Source: Limobrevibacterium gyesilva
GTDB taxonomy: Bacteria > Pseudomonadota > Alphaproteobacteria > Acetobacterales > Acetobacteraceae
NCBI RefSeq assembly: GCF_025989185.1
Contig: NZ_JAPDNT010000001.1
Coordinates: 62,001 to 126,000, forward strand
Direction of reading: 5' to 3'
DNA length: 64,000 nt
Below, in pieces: positions 36,484 to 46,781 of this stretch (position 1 is its first letter; the number at the start of each line of letters is the position of its first letter). The notes beneath the pieces are model-generated. The model did no database searches. It saw only the letters and a list, made by a program, of their open reading frames with translations, and had not been told where the DNA came from. Both the position numbers and the translations under genes were made by a program.

Positions 36484-37863
36484 TCAGTTCAGGAAGATCT
36501 TTCCGGGGTTCAGGATGCCGCGCGGATCGAGCGTGGTCTTCACCGAGCGCATCACCGCCAAGGTCTCGGCCCCGTGCTCGACTTCCAGGAATTCGCGCTT
36601 GCCGATGCCCACCCCGTGCTCGCCGCTGCATGATCCGCCCAGCGCCAGGGCGCGGGCCACGATCTTCTTGTCGAGCTCCCAGGCCCGCGCGATCCCGTCC
36701 GGCTCGGGCGGGACCAGGATCACCGTATGGAAATTGCCGTCGCCGACATGGCCGACGATCGGCGCGGTGAGGCCGGAGGCCGCGATGTCGTCCTGCGCCC
36801 CCAGGATCGCCTCGGCGAGCCGGGAGATCGGCACGATCGCGTCGGTCGCGATTCCCTTGTGCCCGGGCTTCAACGCGAGGCAGGCCCAATAGGCGTCGTG
36901 TCGTGCGCGCCAGAGCTTGTTGCGTTCCTCCTGGCCGGTGGCCCAGCGGAAGCCGCGCGCGCCGAAGCTGCCGGCGATCTCTTCCGCCGACGTTGCCTGC
37001 TCGGCAACCGAAGCCTCGGTGCCGTGGAACTCGAAGAACAGCGTCGGCAACGGCAGCGCGTCCTCGAGTTTCGAATAGGCGATGCAGGCGCCCATCTGCA
37101 CGTCGTCGAGCAGCTCGATGCGGGCCACGGGAATGCCTGCCTGCATCACCGCGATCACCGTCTCCACCGCGTCGCCCAGCGTCTCGAACTGGCAGATCGC
37201 CGCACTCGCCGCTTCGGGGATGCCGTGCAGGCGCAACTGGATCTCCGTGATCACGCCCAGCGTGCCCTCGGAGCCGACGAACAGGTGCGTCAGGTCGTAG
37301 CCGGTGGCGGATTTGCGCACGCGCCCGCCGGTGCGGATCACCCGCCCGTCGGCCAGGGCGACAGTCAGGCCCAGCACGTTCTCGCGGATGGTGCCGTAGC
37401 GTACGGCGTTGGTACCGCTGGCCCGGGTCGCGCACATGCCGCCGATCGAGGCGTCGGCGCCGGGATCGACGGGGAAGAAAAGGCCCTGGTCGCGCAGATG
37501 CGCATTCAGCGTCCGGTGGGTGACGCCGGCCTGCACGCGGCAATCCATGTCGGCGGCGTTCACCTCCAGCACCTGCGTCATGCGCGACAGGTCGAGGCTG
37601 ATGCCGCCGCGCACCGGGGTCACGTGACCCTCGAGCGAGCTTCCGGTGCCGAATGGGACCACCGGCACGCCATGGGTGTTGCAGATCGCGAGCACGCGGC
37701 CGGCTTCTTCCGAGGTCTCGATGAACGCCACGGCGTCGGGACTCACCGGGGGCTGCGTGTCCTGGCCGTGGCTGTGATGCTCGCGCAGGCCGGCATTGGT
37801 GGTCAGGCGCTCGCCGAGGAATTCGCGAATGGCGGCGATGGCGGCGTCGACGGGTCGTGACAT
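36484..37863 (-). CDS. FAD-linked oxidase, D-lactate dehydrogenase (cytochrome)/GlcD type
   Basis: Flavoprotein of the VAO/PCMH family that oxidises a D-2-hydroxy acid, 459 aa. The FAD-binding domain shows VVPFGTGSSLEGHVTPVRGG and GLFFPVDPGADASIGGM. The C-terminal FAD-oxidase domain carries the VGHVGDGNFH metal/substrate site and SGEHGVGIGKREF. The start at 37863 follows a G-rich stretch (GGGGGG). The gene is divergent from the ABC/redox operon across only 67 bases, so the two could share control. D-lactate, glycolate or a 2-hydroxy acid released by that operon are candidate substrates (inference). Confidence 0.9.
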   Translation of the reverse strand: MSRPVDAAIAAIREFLGERLTTNAGLREHHSHGQDTQPPVSPDAVAFIETSEEAGRVLAICNTHGVPVVPFGTGSSLEGHVTPVRGGISLDLSRMTQVLEVNAADMDCRVQAGVTHRTLNAHLRDQGLFFPVDPGADASIGGMCATRASGTNAVRYGTIRENVLGLTVALADGRVIRTGGRVRKSATGYDLTHLFVGSEGTLGVITEIQLRLHGIPEAASAAICQFETLGDAVETVIAVMQAGIPVARIELLDDVQMGACIAYSKLEDALPLPTLFFEFHGTEASVAEQATSAEEIAGSFGARGFRWATGQEERNKLWRARHDAYWACLALKPGHKGIATDAIVPISRLAEAILGAQDDIAASGLTAPIVGHVGDGNFHTVILVPPEPDGIARAWELDKKIVARALALGGSCSGEHGVGIGKREFLEVEHGAETLAVMRSVKTTLDPRGILNPGKIFLN

Positions 37864-37930
37864 AGGGATACCCCCCGGAATGTGTCGGATCGCTTGCAGC
37901 TTTGGGCCTGCTGCCCCAGGCTGGCAAGTC

Positions 37931-38930
<1,000 letters not shown>

Positions 38931-38938
<8 letters not shown>

Positions 38939-39626
38939 TCCGAACGGGCGCGTCGTGATGGTCTCGGGCGCCGCGCGCGGCATCGGTCGGCACGTGGTGG
39001 AACGGCTGGTCGCCGCGGGATTCCAGGTCTCGGCCGGGGTGCGCAGCGCGCGCGGCCTGACCGAAGGCGGGCGGCTGATGCTGCATCCGTATGAAGCGGA
39101 AAGCCTGGAGGCCGCGCGCGACTGGGTCGCCGCCACGGTGTCCCGTTTCGGGAGGCTTGATGGGCTGGTGAACGCCGCCGGCATCAACCCGGCTTTCGCG
39201 GTGATCGACGAGGACGAGACGGCGCTCGATCGGATGTGGGCGGTGAACGTGAAGGGGCCGTTGCGGCTGATCCGTTTCGCGCTGCCGCATCTGAAGGCGT
39301 CGGGCACCGGGCGGGTGATCAATGTCGCCTCGCTGTCGGGCAAGCGCGTGCGCAACGCCAATGTCGGCTACGCCATGAGCAAGTTCGCGGTGGTGGCCCT
39401 GACGCACGGCGTGCGCCATGACGGGTGGGACCAGGGCGTGCGGGCGACGGCGCTGTGCCCGGGCTTCGTCGCGACCGACATGACCGCGGCCGTGACCAAG
39501 GTGTCGCGCACGCAGATGACCGACCCCGCCGATCTGGCGGTGCTGGTCGAAATGCTGCTGCGCCTGCCGAACAACGCCAGCGTTGCGGAGCTGCTGGTGA
39601 ACTGCCAGCACGAGGATACCCTGTGA
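38931..39626 (+). CDS. Short-chain dehydrogenase/reductase
   Basis: NAD(P)-dependent oxidoreductase of about 231 aa. The cofactor motif SGAARGIGRHVVE, NAAGINPAF and the catalytic Tyr-Lys in GYAMSKFAV are present, as is the post-active-site LCPGFVATDMTAA. It is slightly short: the usual C-terminal substrate loop ends early. The start lies inside the 3' end of the preceding ATPase gene, and its stop overlaps the next GTG, so it is fully embedded in the operon. It probably reduces or oxidises a carbonyl intermediate made by the flavin dehydrogenase next door (inference). Confidence 0.87.
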
Positions 39627-39895
39627 GGCTGGTGCGCCTCGCCGAGACGGCGCGCCCCGCGGTCGCTTTCACCCTGGATGGCGCGCCAGCCACGGCGCTG
39701 GCGGGCGACACGCTGCTGACCGCGATCCTGGCCAATGCCGAGCATGTGCGGACCAGCGAATTCGGCGACGGCAACCGTGCCGGGTTCTGCTGGATGGGCG
39801 CCTGCCAGGATTGCTGGGTGCTGGTGCAGGGAGAGGGGCGGGTGCGGGCCTGCTCGACCTATGTGGCGCAGGGCATGGCGGTGCTGCGGCCATGA
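39623..39895 (+). CDS. (2Fe-2S)-binding protein, HcnA/opine-oxidase small-subunit type
   Basis: Small electron-transfer subunit of about 90 aa, a ferredoxin-like [2Fe-2S] protein. The four ligands are C56, C61, C64 (FCWMGACQDCW) and C77 (VRACSTY), the pattern seen in HcnA and in the N-terminal part of sarcosine-oxidase-type alpha subunits. It starts with GTG overlapping the SDR stop (GTGA) and its own stop overlaps the next ATG. Easily missed because of its size and GTG start. It is expected to form a complex with the next two gene products. Confidence 0.88.
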   Translation: MRLVRLAETARPAVAFTLDGAPATALAGDTLLTAILANAEHVRTSEFGDGNRAGFCWMGACQDCWVLVQGEGRVRACSTYVAQGMAVLRP

Positions 39896-41235
39896 CCGTC
39901 GCGGTGGTGGGCGCCGGGCCTGCGGGAACGCGCGCGGCCGAAGTCCTGGTGCAGGCCGGGTTGCGGCCCGTGGTCATCGACGAAGCCCCGGATAACGGGG
40001 GGCGCATCTATCAGCGCCCGCCCGCCGGATTCCGGCGGTCGGACGGCGACCTCTACGGCACCGAGGCGCACAAGGCGCAGGCGCTGCACCGGAGATTCGA
40101 CCAGTTGCGGGGTGCCATCGACCTGCGCGCCTCCACGCTGGTGTGGGATGTCCGGCCGCAGCAGTTGCTGACCCTGCGCGACGGCCGGTCCGAGACGATC
40201 GGGTTCGAGCAGGCGATCCTGTGCACCGGCGCCATGGACCGGGTAATCCCCCTGCCCGGCTGGACCCTGCCCGGCGTCTACACGCTGGGCGGGGCGCAGG
40301 TGGCACTGAAGACGCAGGGCTGCGCCATCGGGCAGGCGGTCGCGTTCCTGGGCACCGGCCCGTTGCTGTGGCTGGTCGCCTACCAGTACGCGAAGGCCGG
40401 GGCCCGGGTGGCGGCAGTGCTGGACACGACGGACTTCGCCACGAAGGCGTGGCGGACCGGAGGGCTGCTGCGCGGCGGCCGCACCTTCCTCAACGGGTTG
40501 CGCTATGTCGGCTGGCTGCGCTGGCGCGGCGTGCGGATCGTCGAGGGCGTGGTCCCCGAAGCGATCGAGGGCGACGGCGAGGTGACCGGCCTGCGCTACC
40601 GCACCCGGCACGGCACGCACCATATCGCCTGCGACGCGGTGGGCATCGGTTGGGGGCTGAAGCCGGAGACGCAACTGGCCGATCTCGCCGGCGTATCCTT
40701 TGCCTTCGATCCGGTGCAGCGCGGCTGGCTGCCGGTGCGCAACGAAGCCGGACGGACCGATATTCGCGGCATCTATCTTGCCGGCGACGGCGTGCGGATC
40801 GGCGGCGCCGACGTGGCAGAGCTGGCCGGGGCACGGGTGGCCTGGGCGGTGGTCGAGGATCGCGGTTTGCCGGTGGACCACGCGGCGGTGGCGCGGCTGG
40901 ACCGGGCCCTGCAGCGGCAGGCGAAGTTCCGGCAGGCCCTCGACCGCGCCTTTCCCTATCCGCACCGGCTCGCCGCCGGCATGGCCGACGACACCATCCT
41001 GTGCCGCTGCGAGGCCATCACCGCCGGCGCCATGCGCGCGGCCGCGACCGCGGAGGTGAACCGCACGAAGGCGCTCACCCGGATCGGCATGGGGCGCTGC
41101 CAGGGGCGGGTCTGCGGGCCGGCGGCGGCGGAGGTGCTGGCGGCGGCGCTGGGTTGTCCGGTCGAGCAGGTCGGCCGCCTGCGCGGGCAGCCGCCGGTCA
41201 AGCCGATCCCGATGCGCACCGCAGCGGCCGGATGA
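39892..41235 (+). CDS. FAD/NAD(P)-dependent oxidoreductase with C-terminal [2Fe-2S] region (HcnB/OoxA-like)
   Basis: Large flavoprotein subunit, about 447 aa. It begins MTVAVVGAGPAGTRAAEVLV (FAD motif) and has a second dinucleotide motif FLGTGPLLWLVAYQYA and the late FAD motif GIYLAGDGVRIGGADVAE. The C-terminal BFD-like part carries ILCRCEAITAG and GMGRCQGRVCGP, four cysteines for a second iron-sulfur site. This layout is shared by HcnB, opine oxidase subunit A and D-hydroxyproline dehydrogenase subunits. It passes electrons between the oxidase subunit downstream and an acceptor. Start and stop both overlap neighbours (ATGA). Confidence 0.9.
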   Translation: MTVAVVGAGPAGTRAAEVLVQAGLRPVVIDEAPDNGGRIYQRPPAGFRRSDGDLYGTEAHKAQALHRRFDQLRGAIDLRASTLVWDVRPQQLLTLRDGRSETIGFEQAILCTGAMDRVIPLPGWTLPGVYTLGGAQVALKTQGCAIGQAVAFLGTGPLLWLVAYQYAKAGARVAAVLDTTDFATKAWRTGGLLRGGRTFLNGLRYVGWLRWRGVRIVEGVVPEAIEGDGEVTGLRYRTRHGTHHIACDAVGIGWGLKPETQLADLAGVSFAFDPVQRGWLPVRNEAGRTDIRGIYLAGDGVRIGGADVAELAGARVAWAVVEDRGLPVDHAAVARLDRALQRQAKFRQALDRAFPYPHRLAAGMADDTILCRCEAITAGAMRAAATAEVNRTKALTRIGMGRCQGRVCGPAAAEVLAAALGCPVEQVGRLRGQPPVKPIPMRTAAAG

Positions 41236-42371
41236 ACGAGCGCCGAAGCGATGTCCTGATCGTCGGCGGCGGCGGCGCCGGATGCTCCGCGGCGCTGCAC
41301 CTGGCGCAGCGTGGGGCACGGGTCACGCTGCTGGAGCGCGGGCTGGTGGGCAGCCAGGCAACCGGCGTGAACTACGGCGGCGTGCGCCAGCAAGGCCGGC
41401 ATCCCGCCGAACTGCCGATCGCCCGGCGGGCGCGCGCGCTGTGGGGCAGGCTGGCGGCGCTGGTCGGCAGCGATTGCGAGTTCGAGGTGACCGGGCATCT
41501 GAAGCTCGCGCGCTCGGAGGTCGAGGAGGCCGAGCTCGTCGCCTATCTCGATGTGGCCAAGGCGCATGACCTGCCGCTGCGGATGATCGGACGCAACGCC
41601 ATCCATCGCGAATATCCCTGGCTGGGGCCGGTCGTCGTCGCCGGGTCGTTGGCGCCCGATGACGGGGCGGCCAATCCGCGGCTGCTGGCGCCGGCGCTGG
41701 CGCGGGCGGCGAGCATCCTGGGCGCCGATATCCTGGAGAACCGGGAGGTCACCACCCTCGCCCATGACGGCACAGGCTTCGTGGTGACAGCGGGGCACGA
41801 GACCTTCGCCGCGCCGGTGCTGCTGAACACCGCGGGGTTCTGGGGCGGCAAGGTGGCCGCCGCTTTCGGCGAGCTGGTGCCGGTGGCGCCGATGAGCCCC
41901 ATCATGCTGGTGACCGAGCCGCTGCCCTGGTTCATCGCGCCCAATCTCGGCGTGGTCGGCGGCAATGTGTATCTGCGCCAGATCCGGCGCGGCAATGTCA
42001 TCTTCGGTGGCGGCCGCGGCGAGAACGACCCGGTCACCGCCCGGTCGCGCGTGCTGCCCGAGCCCGCGCTGCGGTCCATGCACCTGGCCATCGAGCTGGT
42101 GCCGGCGCTGGCCGACGCGCAGGTGATCCGCAGCTGGACCGGGATCGACGGGGCGATGCCGGACGGGATTCCGGTGATCGGGGCGTCCACGACCACGCCG
42201 GGCCTGTTGCACGCCTTCGGATTTTCGGGCCACGGCTTCCAGCTTGGGCCGGCCATCGGCGCCATCCTGGCCGAACTGGTCCTCGACGGGCACACGGATG
42301 TGCCGCTTGAGCCGTTTCGCATTGACCGGTTCGCCGCTACGATCGACGCAAACAAGGGGGACAACGCATGA
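41232..42371 (+). CDS. FAD-dependent amine/imino acid oxidase subunit (DAO family, HcnC/OoxB-like)
   Basis: Catalytic subunit of the D-amino-acid oxidase/glycine oxidase fold, 379 aa. The FAD motif is DVLIVGGGGAGCSAALHLAQ; NYGGVRQQGRHP and the late SGHGFQLGPAIGAILAEL are typical of HcnC and opine oxidase subunit B. It probably oxidises the C-N bond of an N-substituted or cyclic amino acid, delivering electrons to the two subunits encoded upstream. The start overlaps the preceding stop, and its own stop overlaps the binding-protein start, tying catabolism and uptake together. Substrate unknown. Confidence 0.9.
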   Translation: MNERRSDVLIVGGGGAGCSAALHLAQRGARVTLLERGLVGSQATGVNYGGVRQQGRHPAELPIARRARALWGRLAALVGSDCEFEVTGHLKLARSEVEEAELVAYLDVAKAHDLPLRMIGRNAIHREYPWLGPVVVAGSLAPDDGAANPRLLAPALARAASILGADILENREVTTLAHDGTGFVVTAGHETFAAPVLLNTAGFWGGKVAAAFGELVPVAPMSPIMLVTEPLPWFIAPNLGVVGGNVYLRQIRRGNVIFGGGRGENDPVTARSRVLPEPALRSMHLAIELVPALADAQVIRSWTGIDGAMPDGIPVIGASTTTPGLLHAFGFSGHGFQLGPAIGAILAELVLDGHTDVPLEPFRIDRFAATIDANKGDNA

Positions 42372-43924
42372 AATTCCGCACCGCATTGCTGGCAGCGGGC
42401 CTGGCGTTCGCAGCGCCGGCGCTGGCCACGCCGGCACTGGCCGCGCCGAAGACCACGCTGACGGTGGGCATGGCAGCCCAGGACGTGGGCAAGCTCGACC
42501 CGCATCTCGCGGTCTCCACCATCGACCGCGCCGTGGTGGCGTGGATGTTCAACGGCCTGGTGCGCTTCAAGCCCGGCAGCATGAGCCCCGCCGAGATCGA
42601 GCCCGACCTGGCCGAGCGCTGGGAGAACACGGCCGACAAGAAGGAGTGGGTCTTCCATCTCCGGCACGGCGTGAAGTTCCATGGCGATTATGGCGAGCTG
42701 ACCGCCGATGACGTGGTGTTCAGCCTGCAGAAGGCAGCCGATCCGAAGCGCAGCGCCTTCTCGGCCGATTTCGCCGCGTTCGAGAAGATCGAGGCGGTCG
42801 ATCCCTACACCGTGAAGATCACGCTGAAGCAGACGGTGCCGAGCCTGCTGGGCATCCTGACCAACTACTCCGGCGGCTTCATCGTCTCGAAGAAGGCCGT
42901 GGAGGCGCTGGGCGACAAGTTCGCCAGCGCGCCGATCGGCACCGGGCCGTTCGCCTTCGCCTCGGTCACGCCGAACCAGTCGCTGGAGCTGGTGGCCAAC
43001 AAGGCCTATTTCCGCGGCACGCCGAAGCTGGAGAAGATCAGCTACCGGTTCCTGCCGTCCAATGCCTCGCGCGACCTCGCCTTCCAGAACGGCGAGCTGG
43101 ACCTGGAATACGGCAACTCCGACCAGACCTGGATCGACCGCACGCGCAAGGTGCCGCACGCCGTGGTGGACGTGTTCGAGCCGGGCGAGGAAGCCGTCCT
43201 GCACCTGAACATGACGCACAAGCCGCTGGACGACCTGCGCGTACGGCAGGCCATCGCCTACGCGATCAACCGGCCGGAGCTGCTGCGCTGGCAGGGGCAG
43301 GACCCGTCGCGCGTTCCGGGCAGCGTGATCCCCATCGGCAATCTTGGCTACACCGCGGACAACGGATTGCCGCAATTCAGTCTCGACAAGGCGAAGGCGC
43401 TGCTCGCCGAAGCCGGCTATCCGAACGGCGTAACGCTGAAAGTGGTGCACACGCAGTTGCCGGGAATGCTGGCGCAGATGCAGGTGGTGCAGGCGCAACT
43501 CAAGCGGGCCGGCATCAATCTCGACCTCCAGGTCGTCGAGCACGCAACCTTCCACCAGATGATCCGCCAGGACCTGTCGGACATCGTGTTCTATTCGGCC
43601 GCGCGGTTCCCGGTGGCCGACGTCTATCTGACGCAGTTCTACCACTCGCGCAGCACCGTGAAGACGCCGACGGCAGTGACCAATTTCAGCCACTGCAACG
43701 CCGCCGACGCCGAGATCGACGCCGCCCGCACCGAGCCGGACGACGCCAAGCAGATCGCGCTGTGGCAGGAGGCGCAACGCAAGATCGTGGCGCAGGCCTG
43801 CGCGGTGCCGCTGATCGAGACGCTGCAGACCTGGGTGCGCCGCGACGATCTCGATTATGGCTATGAGCTGAAGGGCTCGCTGTCGCTGGGCCCGCTGATC
43901 ACGGAGGCGACACACTTCAAGTGA
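42368..43924 (+). CDS. Peptide/opine-type ABC transporter substrate-binding protein (SBP_bac_5)
   Basis: Periplasmic receptor of the importer, 518 aa. The Sec signal is MKFRTALLAAGLAFAAPALA with a probable cleavage after the following ALA. Family landmarks are LDPHLAVSTIDRAVVAWMFN, FHLRHGVKFHGDY, APIGTGPFAF and DLRVRQAIAYAINRPELL. The fold binds di- and oligopeptides, nickel, opines or sugars in different members. Its place inside an oxidase operon argues for a small modified amino acid instead of a general peptide. It overlaps both neighbours by four bases. Confidence 0.93.
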   Translation: MKFRTALLAAGLAFAAPALATPALAAPKTTLTVGMAAQDVGKLDPHLAVSTIDRAVVAWMFNGLVRFKPGSMSPAEIEPDLAERWENTADKKEWVFHLRHGVKFHGDYGELTADDVVFSLQKAADPKRSAFSADFAAFEKIEAVDPYTVKITLKQTVPSLLGILTNYSGGFIVSKKAVEALGDKFASAPIGTGPFAFASVTPNQSLELVANKAYFRGTPKLEKISYRFLPSNASRDLAFQNGELDLEYGNSDQTWIDRTRKVPHAVVDVFEPGEEAVLHLNMTHKPLDDLRVRQAIAYAINRPELLRWQGQDPSRVPGSVIPIGNLGYTADNGLPQFSLDKAKALLAEAGYPNGVTLKVVHTQLPGMLAQMQVVQAQLKRAGINLDLQVVEHATFHQMIRQDLSDIVFYSAARFPVADVYLTQFYHSRSTVKTPTAVTNFSHCNAADAEIDAARTEPDDAKQIALWQEAQRKIVAQACAVPLIETLQTWVRRDDLDYGYELKGSLSLGPLITEATHFK

Positions 43925-44862
43925 TCTTCTACGTCATCCGCCGGCTGCTGGCAGCGATCCCGACGCTGCTGGCGGTTCTGACCCTGGTCTTCGTGATCGT
44001 GCGGATCGTGCCCGGCGATCCCGCGATCGCGATCCTGGGCGACCGCGCCACGCCGGCGGCGGTGGCGGCGTTGCAGGCGAAGCTTGGGTTGGATCGGCCG
44101 ATCTGGGAGCAATACGTAACGTTCCTCGGCAGGTCGCTCTCCGGCGATTTCGGCAGCTCGATGGTGACGAACCGGCCGATCCTGACGGATGTCGGCGCGG
44201 TGATTCCGCACACGCTGGACCTGACCATCGCGGCGATGCTGATCGGCACGATCATCGGCGTTCCCGCCGGGGTGTGGGCGGCGCTGCACCGCAACCGTGC
44301 GATCGACGTCGCGGCGCGGTTGCTGAGCCTGATCGGCTTGTCGTTTCCCGTGTTCGTGTCAGGCATCTTCCTGCTGCTGGCGTTCGCGCTGCATTGGCGG
44401 ATCTTTCCGGTGATCGGCAATGCCAATCTTGCCGATCCGGTGGACCGGCTGACCAAGCTGGTGCTGCCGGCGGCCACGTTGGGGCTGGTGATGGCGGCCT
44501 ACATCACGCGGGTGACGCGCAGCGCCATGCTGCAGGTGCTGGACGAGGACTACATGCGTACCGCGCGCGCCAAGGGCGTGCCGTGGCGGCGCGTCGTATG
44601 GCGGCATGGGCTGCGCAATGCCGGTCTGCCGGTGGTGACCGTGGTGGGCCTGTATGTGGGCATCCTGATCGGCAATTCCGTGCTGACGGAAATCGTGTTC
44701 AACCGGCCCGGCCTCGGGAAGATCATCGTCGGTGCCTTGAACCAGCGCGACTACACCATGCTGCAGGGGCTGATGGTGATCTACTGCTTCCTCATCGTGG
44801 TGGTGAACCTGCTGACCGACCTGACCTATGGGCTGATCGATCCGCGGGTGAAGCAGGCATGA
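43921..44862 (+). CDS. Peptide/opine-type ABC transporter permease (DppB-like)
   Basis: First inner-membrane permease of the importer, 313 aa, about six membrane spans. The N-terminal MIFYVIRRLLAAIPTLLAVL and RIVPGDPA are standard for DppB. The coupling helix is seen in DYMRTARAKGVPWRRVVWRH and FNRPGLGKIIVGALNQRDY is conserved. It starts with GTG overlapping the binding-protein stop (GTGA). It pairs with the DppC-like protein encoded next. Confidence 0.95.
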   Translation: MIFYVIRRLLAAIPTLLAVLTLVFVIVRIVPGDPAIAILGDRATPAAVAALQAKLGLDRPIWEQYVTFLGRSLSGDFGSSMVTNRPILTDVGAVIPHTLDLTIAAMLIGTIIGVPAGVWAALHRNRAIDVAARLLSLIGLSFPVFVSGIFLLLAFALHWRIFPVIGNANLADPVDRLTKLVLPAATLGLVMAAYITRVTRSAMLQVLDEDYMRTARAKGVPWRRVVWRHGLRNAGLPVVTVVGLYVGILIGNSVLTEIVFNRPGLGKIIVGALNQRDYTMLQGLMVIYCFLIVVVNLLTDLTYGLIDPRVKQA

Positions 44863-45680
44863 AGCGCCTGTTGCAGAACCCGACGACGCTGGTGGGCGCC
44901 ATACTGTGCGTCATCATCGTGCTGGGTGCGGTGCTGGCGCCGTGGATCGCGCCATATGATCCGGTCGACCAGAGCATTCTCGACCGCCTGCAGCCGCCCG
45001 GCGGCGCCTTCCTGCTGGGCACCGATACCTACGGCCGCGATGTGCTGTCGCGTATCCTGTGGGGCGCGCGGATCTCGCTGATCGTGGCGGTGACATCCAT
45101 CGCGAGCGCCATCCTGGTGGGCGGCGCGATCGGCATGGTCAGCGGCTATATCGGCGGGCGCGTCGATCTGTTCATCATGCAGGTGATGGACGTGATGCTG
45201 TCCTTCCCCAGCCTGATCCTGGGGCTGATCGTGGTGGCGCTGCTGGGGCCGGAGCTGGTGAACCTGGTGTTTGCCATCGCGCTGACGGCAATCGCCCCGT
45301 TCGCGCGCATCGCCCGCGCGCCGGTCCTGAGCCTGAAGGAACGCGCCTTCGTGGAAGCCGGCCGTGCGCTCGGCTTCTCGCATGCGCGCGTGCTGTTCGT
45401 ACACATCCTGCCGAACATCGTCAGCGAGGTGCTGGTGATGGGCAGCCTGTGGATGGCGACCGCGGTGCGCACCGAGGCATCGCTGTCCTTCATCGGCCTG
45501 GGCGTGAAGCCGCCGACCGCGACCTGGGGCGGCATGATGCGCGACGGGTTCGAGGCGATCCTGGACGCGCCCTGGCTGTCGATCTTTCCGGGTATCGCCA
45601 TCCTGATGCTGGTGCTCGGGCTGAACATGGTGGGCGACGGTCTGCGCGACGCGACCGATCCGAAACTGTCCGGCACATGA
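44859..45680 (+). CDS. Peptide/opine-type ABC transporter permease (DppC-like)
   Basis: Second permease, about 273 aa. It has a short N-terminal tail and first span (TTLVGAILCVIIVLGAVLAP), then LLGTDTYGRDVLSRILWGAR, the conserved periplasmic motif of DppC/OppC. The coupling segment AFVEAGRALGFSHARVLFVH and SLSFIGLGVKPPTATWGGM follow. Start and stop overlap neighbouring genes by four bases each. Confidence 0.95.
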   Translation: MKRLLQNPTTLVGAILCVIIVLGAVLAPWIAPYDPVDQSILDRLQPPGGAFLLGTDTYGRDVLSRILWGARISLIVAVTSIASAILVGGAIGMVSGYIGGRVDLFIMQVMDVMLSFPSLILGLIVVALLGPELVNLVFAIALTAIAPFARIARAPVLSLKERAFVEAGRALGFSHARVLFVHILPNIVSEVLVMGSLWMATAVRTEASLSFIGLGVKPPTATWGGMMRDGFEAILDAPWLSIFPGIAILMLVLGLNMVGDGLRDATDPKLSGT

Positions 45681-46648
45681 CCGCGCCGATCCTCGAGGTC
45701 GCGGGGCTGCGCAAATACTTCACGGTGGTGAAGGGCTTTCCGCGCCCGGTGAAGACGATCGTTCGTGCCGTCGACGGCGTCGATTTCAGCGTGGGAGCCA
45801 GCGAGGCCTTCGGCATCGTCGGCGAGTCCGGTTGCGGCAAATCGACGGCGGCGCGCGCCGTGTTGCGCCTGATCGAGCCGGACGCCGGGACGATCCGTTT
45901 CGCCGGGCAGGATGTCCGCGCCGCCAGCGGCGCCGCATTGATCGCCCTGCGCCGGCGCATGCAGATCGTGTTCCAGGATCCGTATTCCTCGCTCAATCCG
46001 CGCCGCACGATCGGGCAGACGCTGACCGAGCCGCTAAGCGTGCATGGCGTGGCGCGGGGCCGGGCGGCGAAGGATCAGGCGGCGGCGCTGCTGGAGGAAG
46101 TCGGGTTGCCGGCTGCCGCACTCGGGCGCTATCCGCACGAATTCTCCGGCGGCCAGCGCCAGCGCATCGGCGTTGCGCGCGCGCTGGCGCTGAAGCCCGA
46201 GTTGATCGTGGCCGACGAGCCGGTGTCGGCGCTGGACGTCTCCGTGCAGGCCCAGGTGCTGCTGCTGCTGAAGGACCTGCAGGCACGGCGCGGGCTGGCG
46301 TTCGTGTTCGTCAGCCACGATCTCAGCGTGATCCGCTGGTTCTGCGCGCGGGTGGCGGTGATGTATCTGGGCCGCATCGTCGAGCAGGGCCCGGTGGCGC
46401 GCGTGTTCTCGGCCCCGCGGCATCCGTATACGCGCATGCTGCGCGATGCCTCGCCCATTCCCGATCCCGGCAAGCGCGGCGTGCTGCCGCGCGTGGTCGG
46501 CGAGATTCCGTCGGCCGCCGCGCCGCCGCCGGGATGCCATTTCCACCCGCGCTGCCCGCGGGCGAGCGAGATCTGCCGCACCACCTATCCGGCGTGGGAC
46601 GAAGGCGACGGCCACGGAACGGCGTGCCACCATCCGCATGTCGACTAG
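45677..46648 (+). CDS. Peptide/opine-type ABC transporter ATP-binding protein (OppF/DppF-like)
   Basis: Second ATPase of the importer, about 323 aa. Walker A GESGCGKST, Q-loop IVFQDPYSSLNPRRTIGQTL, signature FSGGQRQRIGVARALALKPE and Walker B LIVADEPVSALDVS are intact. The C-terminal Cys motif CHFHPRCPRASEIC is the OppF type. It is the last gene of the operon that starts with the OppD-like ATPase 7.7 kb upstream. A modest hairpin (46652-46656 with 46663-46667) follows the stop, but I see no clear terminator. Confidence 0.93.
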   Translation: MTAPILEVAGLRKYFTVVKGFPRPVKTIVRAVDGVDFSVGASEAFGIVGESGCGKSTAARAVLRLIEPDAGTIRFAGQDVRAASGAALIALRRRMQIVFQDPYSSLNPRRTIGQTLTEPLSVHGVARGRAAKDQAAALLEEVGLPAAALGRYPHEFSGGQRQRIGVARALALKPELIVADEPVSALDVSVQAQVLLLLKDLQARRGLAFVFVSHDLSVIRWFCARVAVMYLGRIVEQGPVARVFSAPRHPYTRMLRDASPIPDPGKRGVLPRVVGEIPSAAAPPPGCHFHPRCPRASEICRTTYPAWDEGDGHGTACHHPHVD

Positions 46649-46781
46649 GTCGGCCCCGCAGCGGGCCCGATGCCGATTCGCATCGATGATCGGTCCCGCG
46701 TACATGATCACTTCCGCGAATTGACCGGGCGGCGGCGCGCGCCTAGCGTTGCCGTCTGCCGACAAAGGGGAAATGCGACCG

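Noticed and set aside
39425-39622. An upstream 66-codon extension of the small [2Fe-2S] protein within the SDR gene.
   Set aside because: The extension is an out-of-frame reading of the SDR; the GTG at 39623 overlaps the SDR stop and gives the expected family N-terminus.
41543-43915. A 790-codon minus-strand frame opposite the oxidase and binding-protein genes.
   Set aside because: Antisense shadow; the plus-strand proteins have clear motifs and coupled starts and stops.
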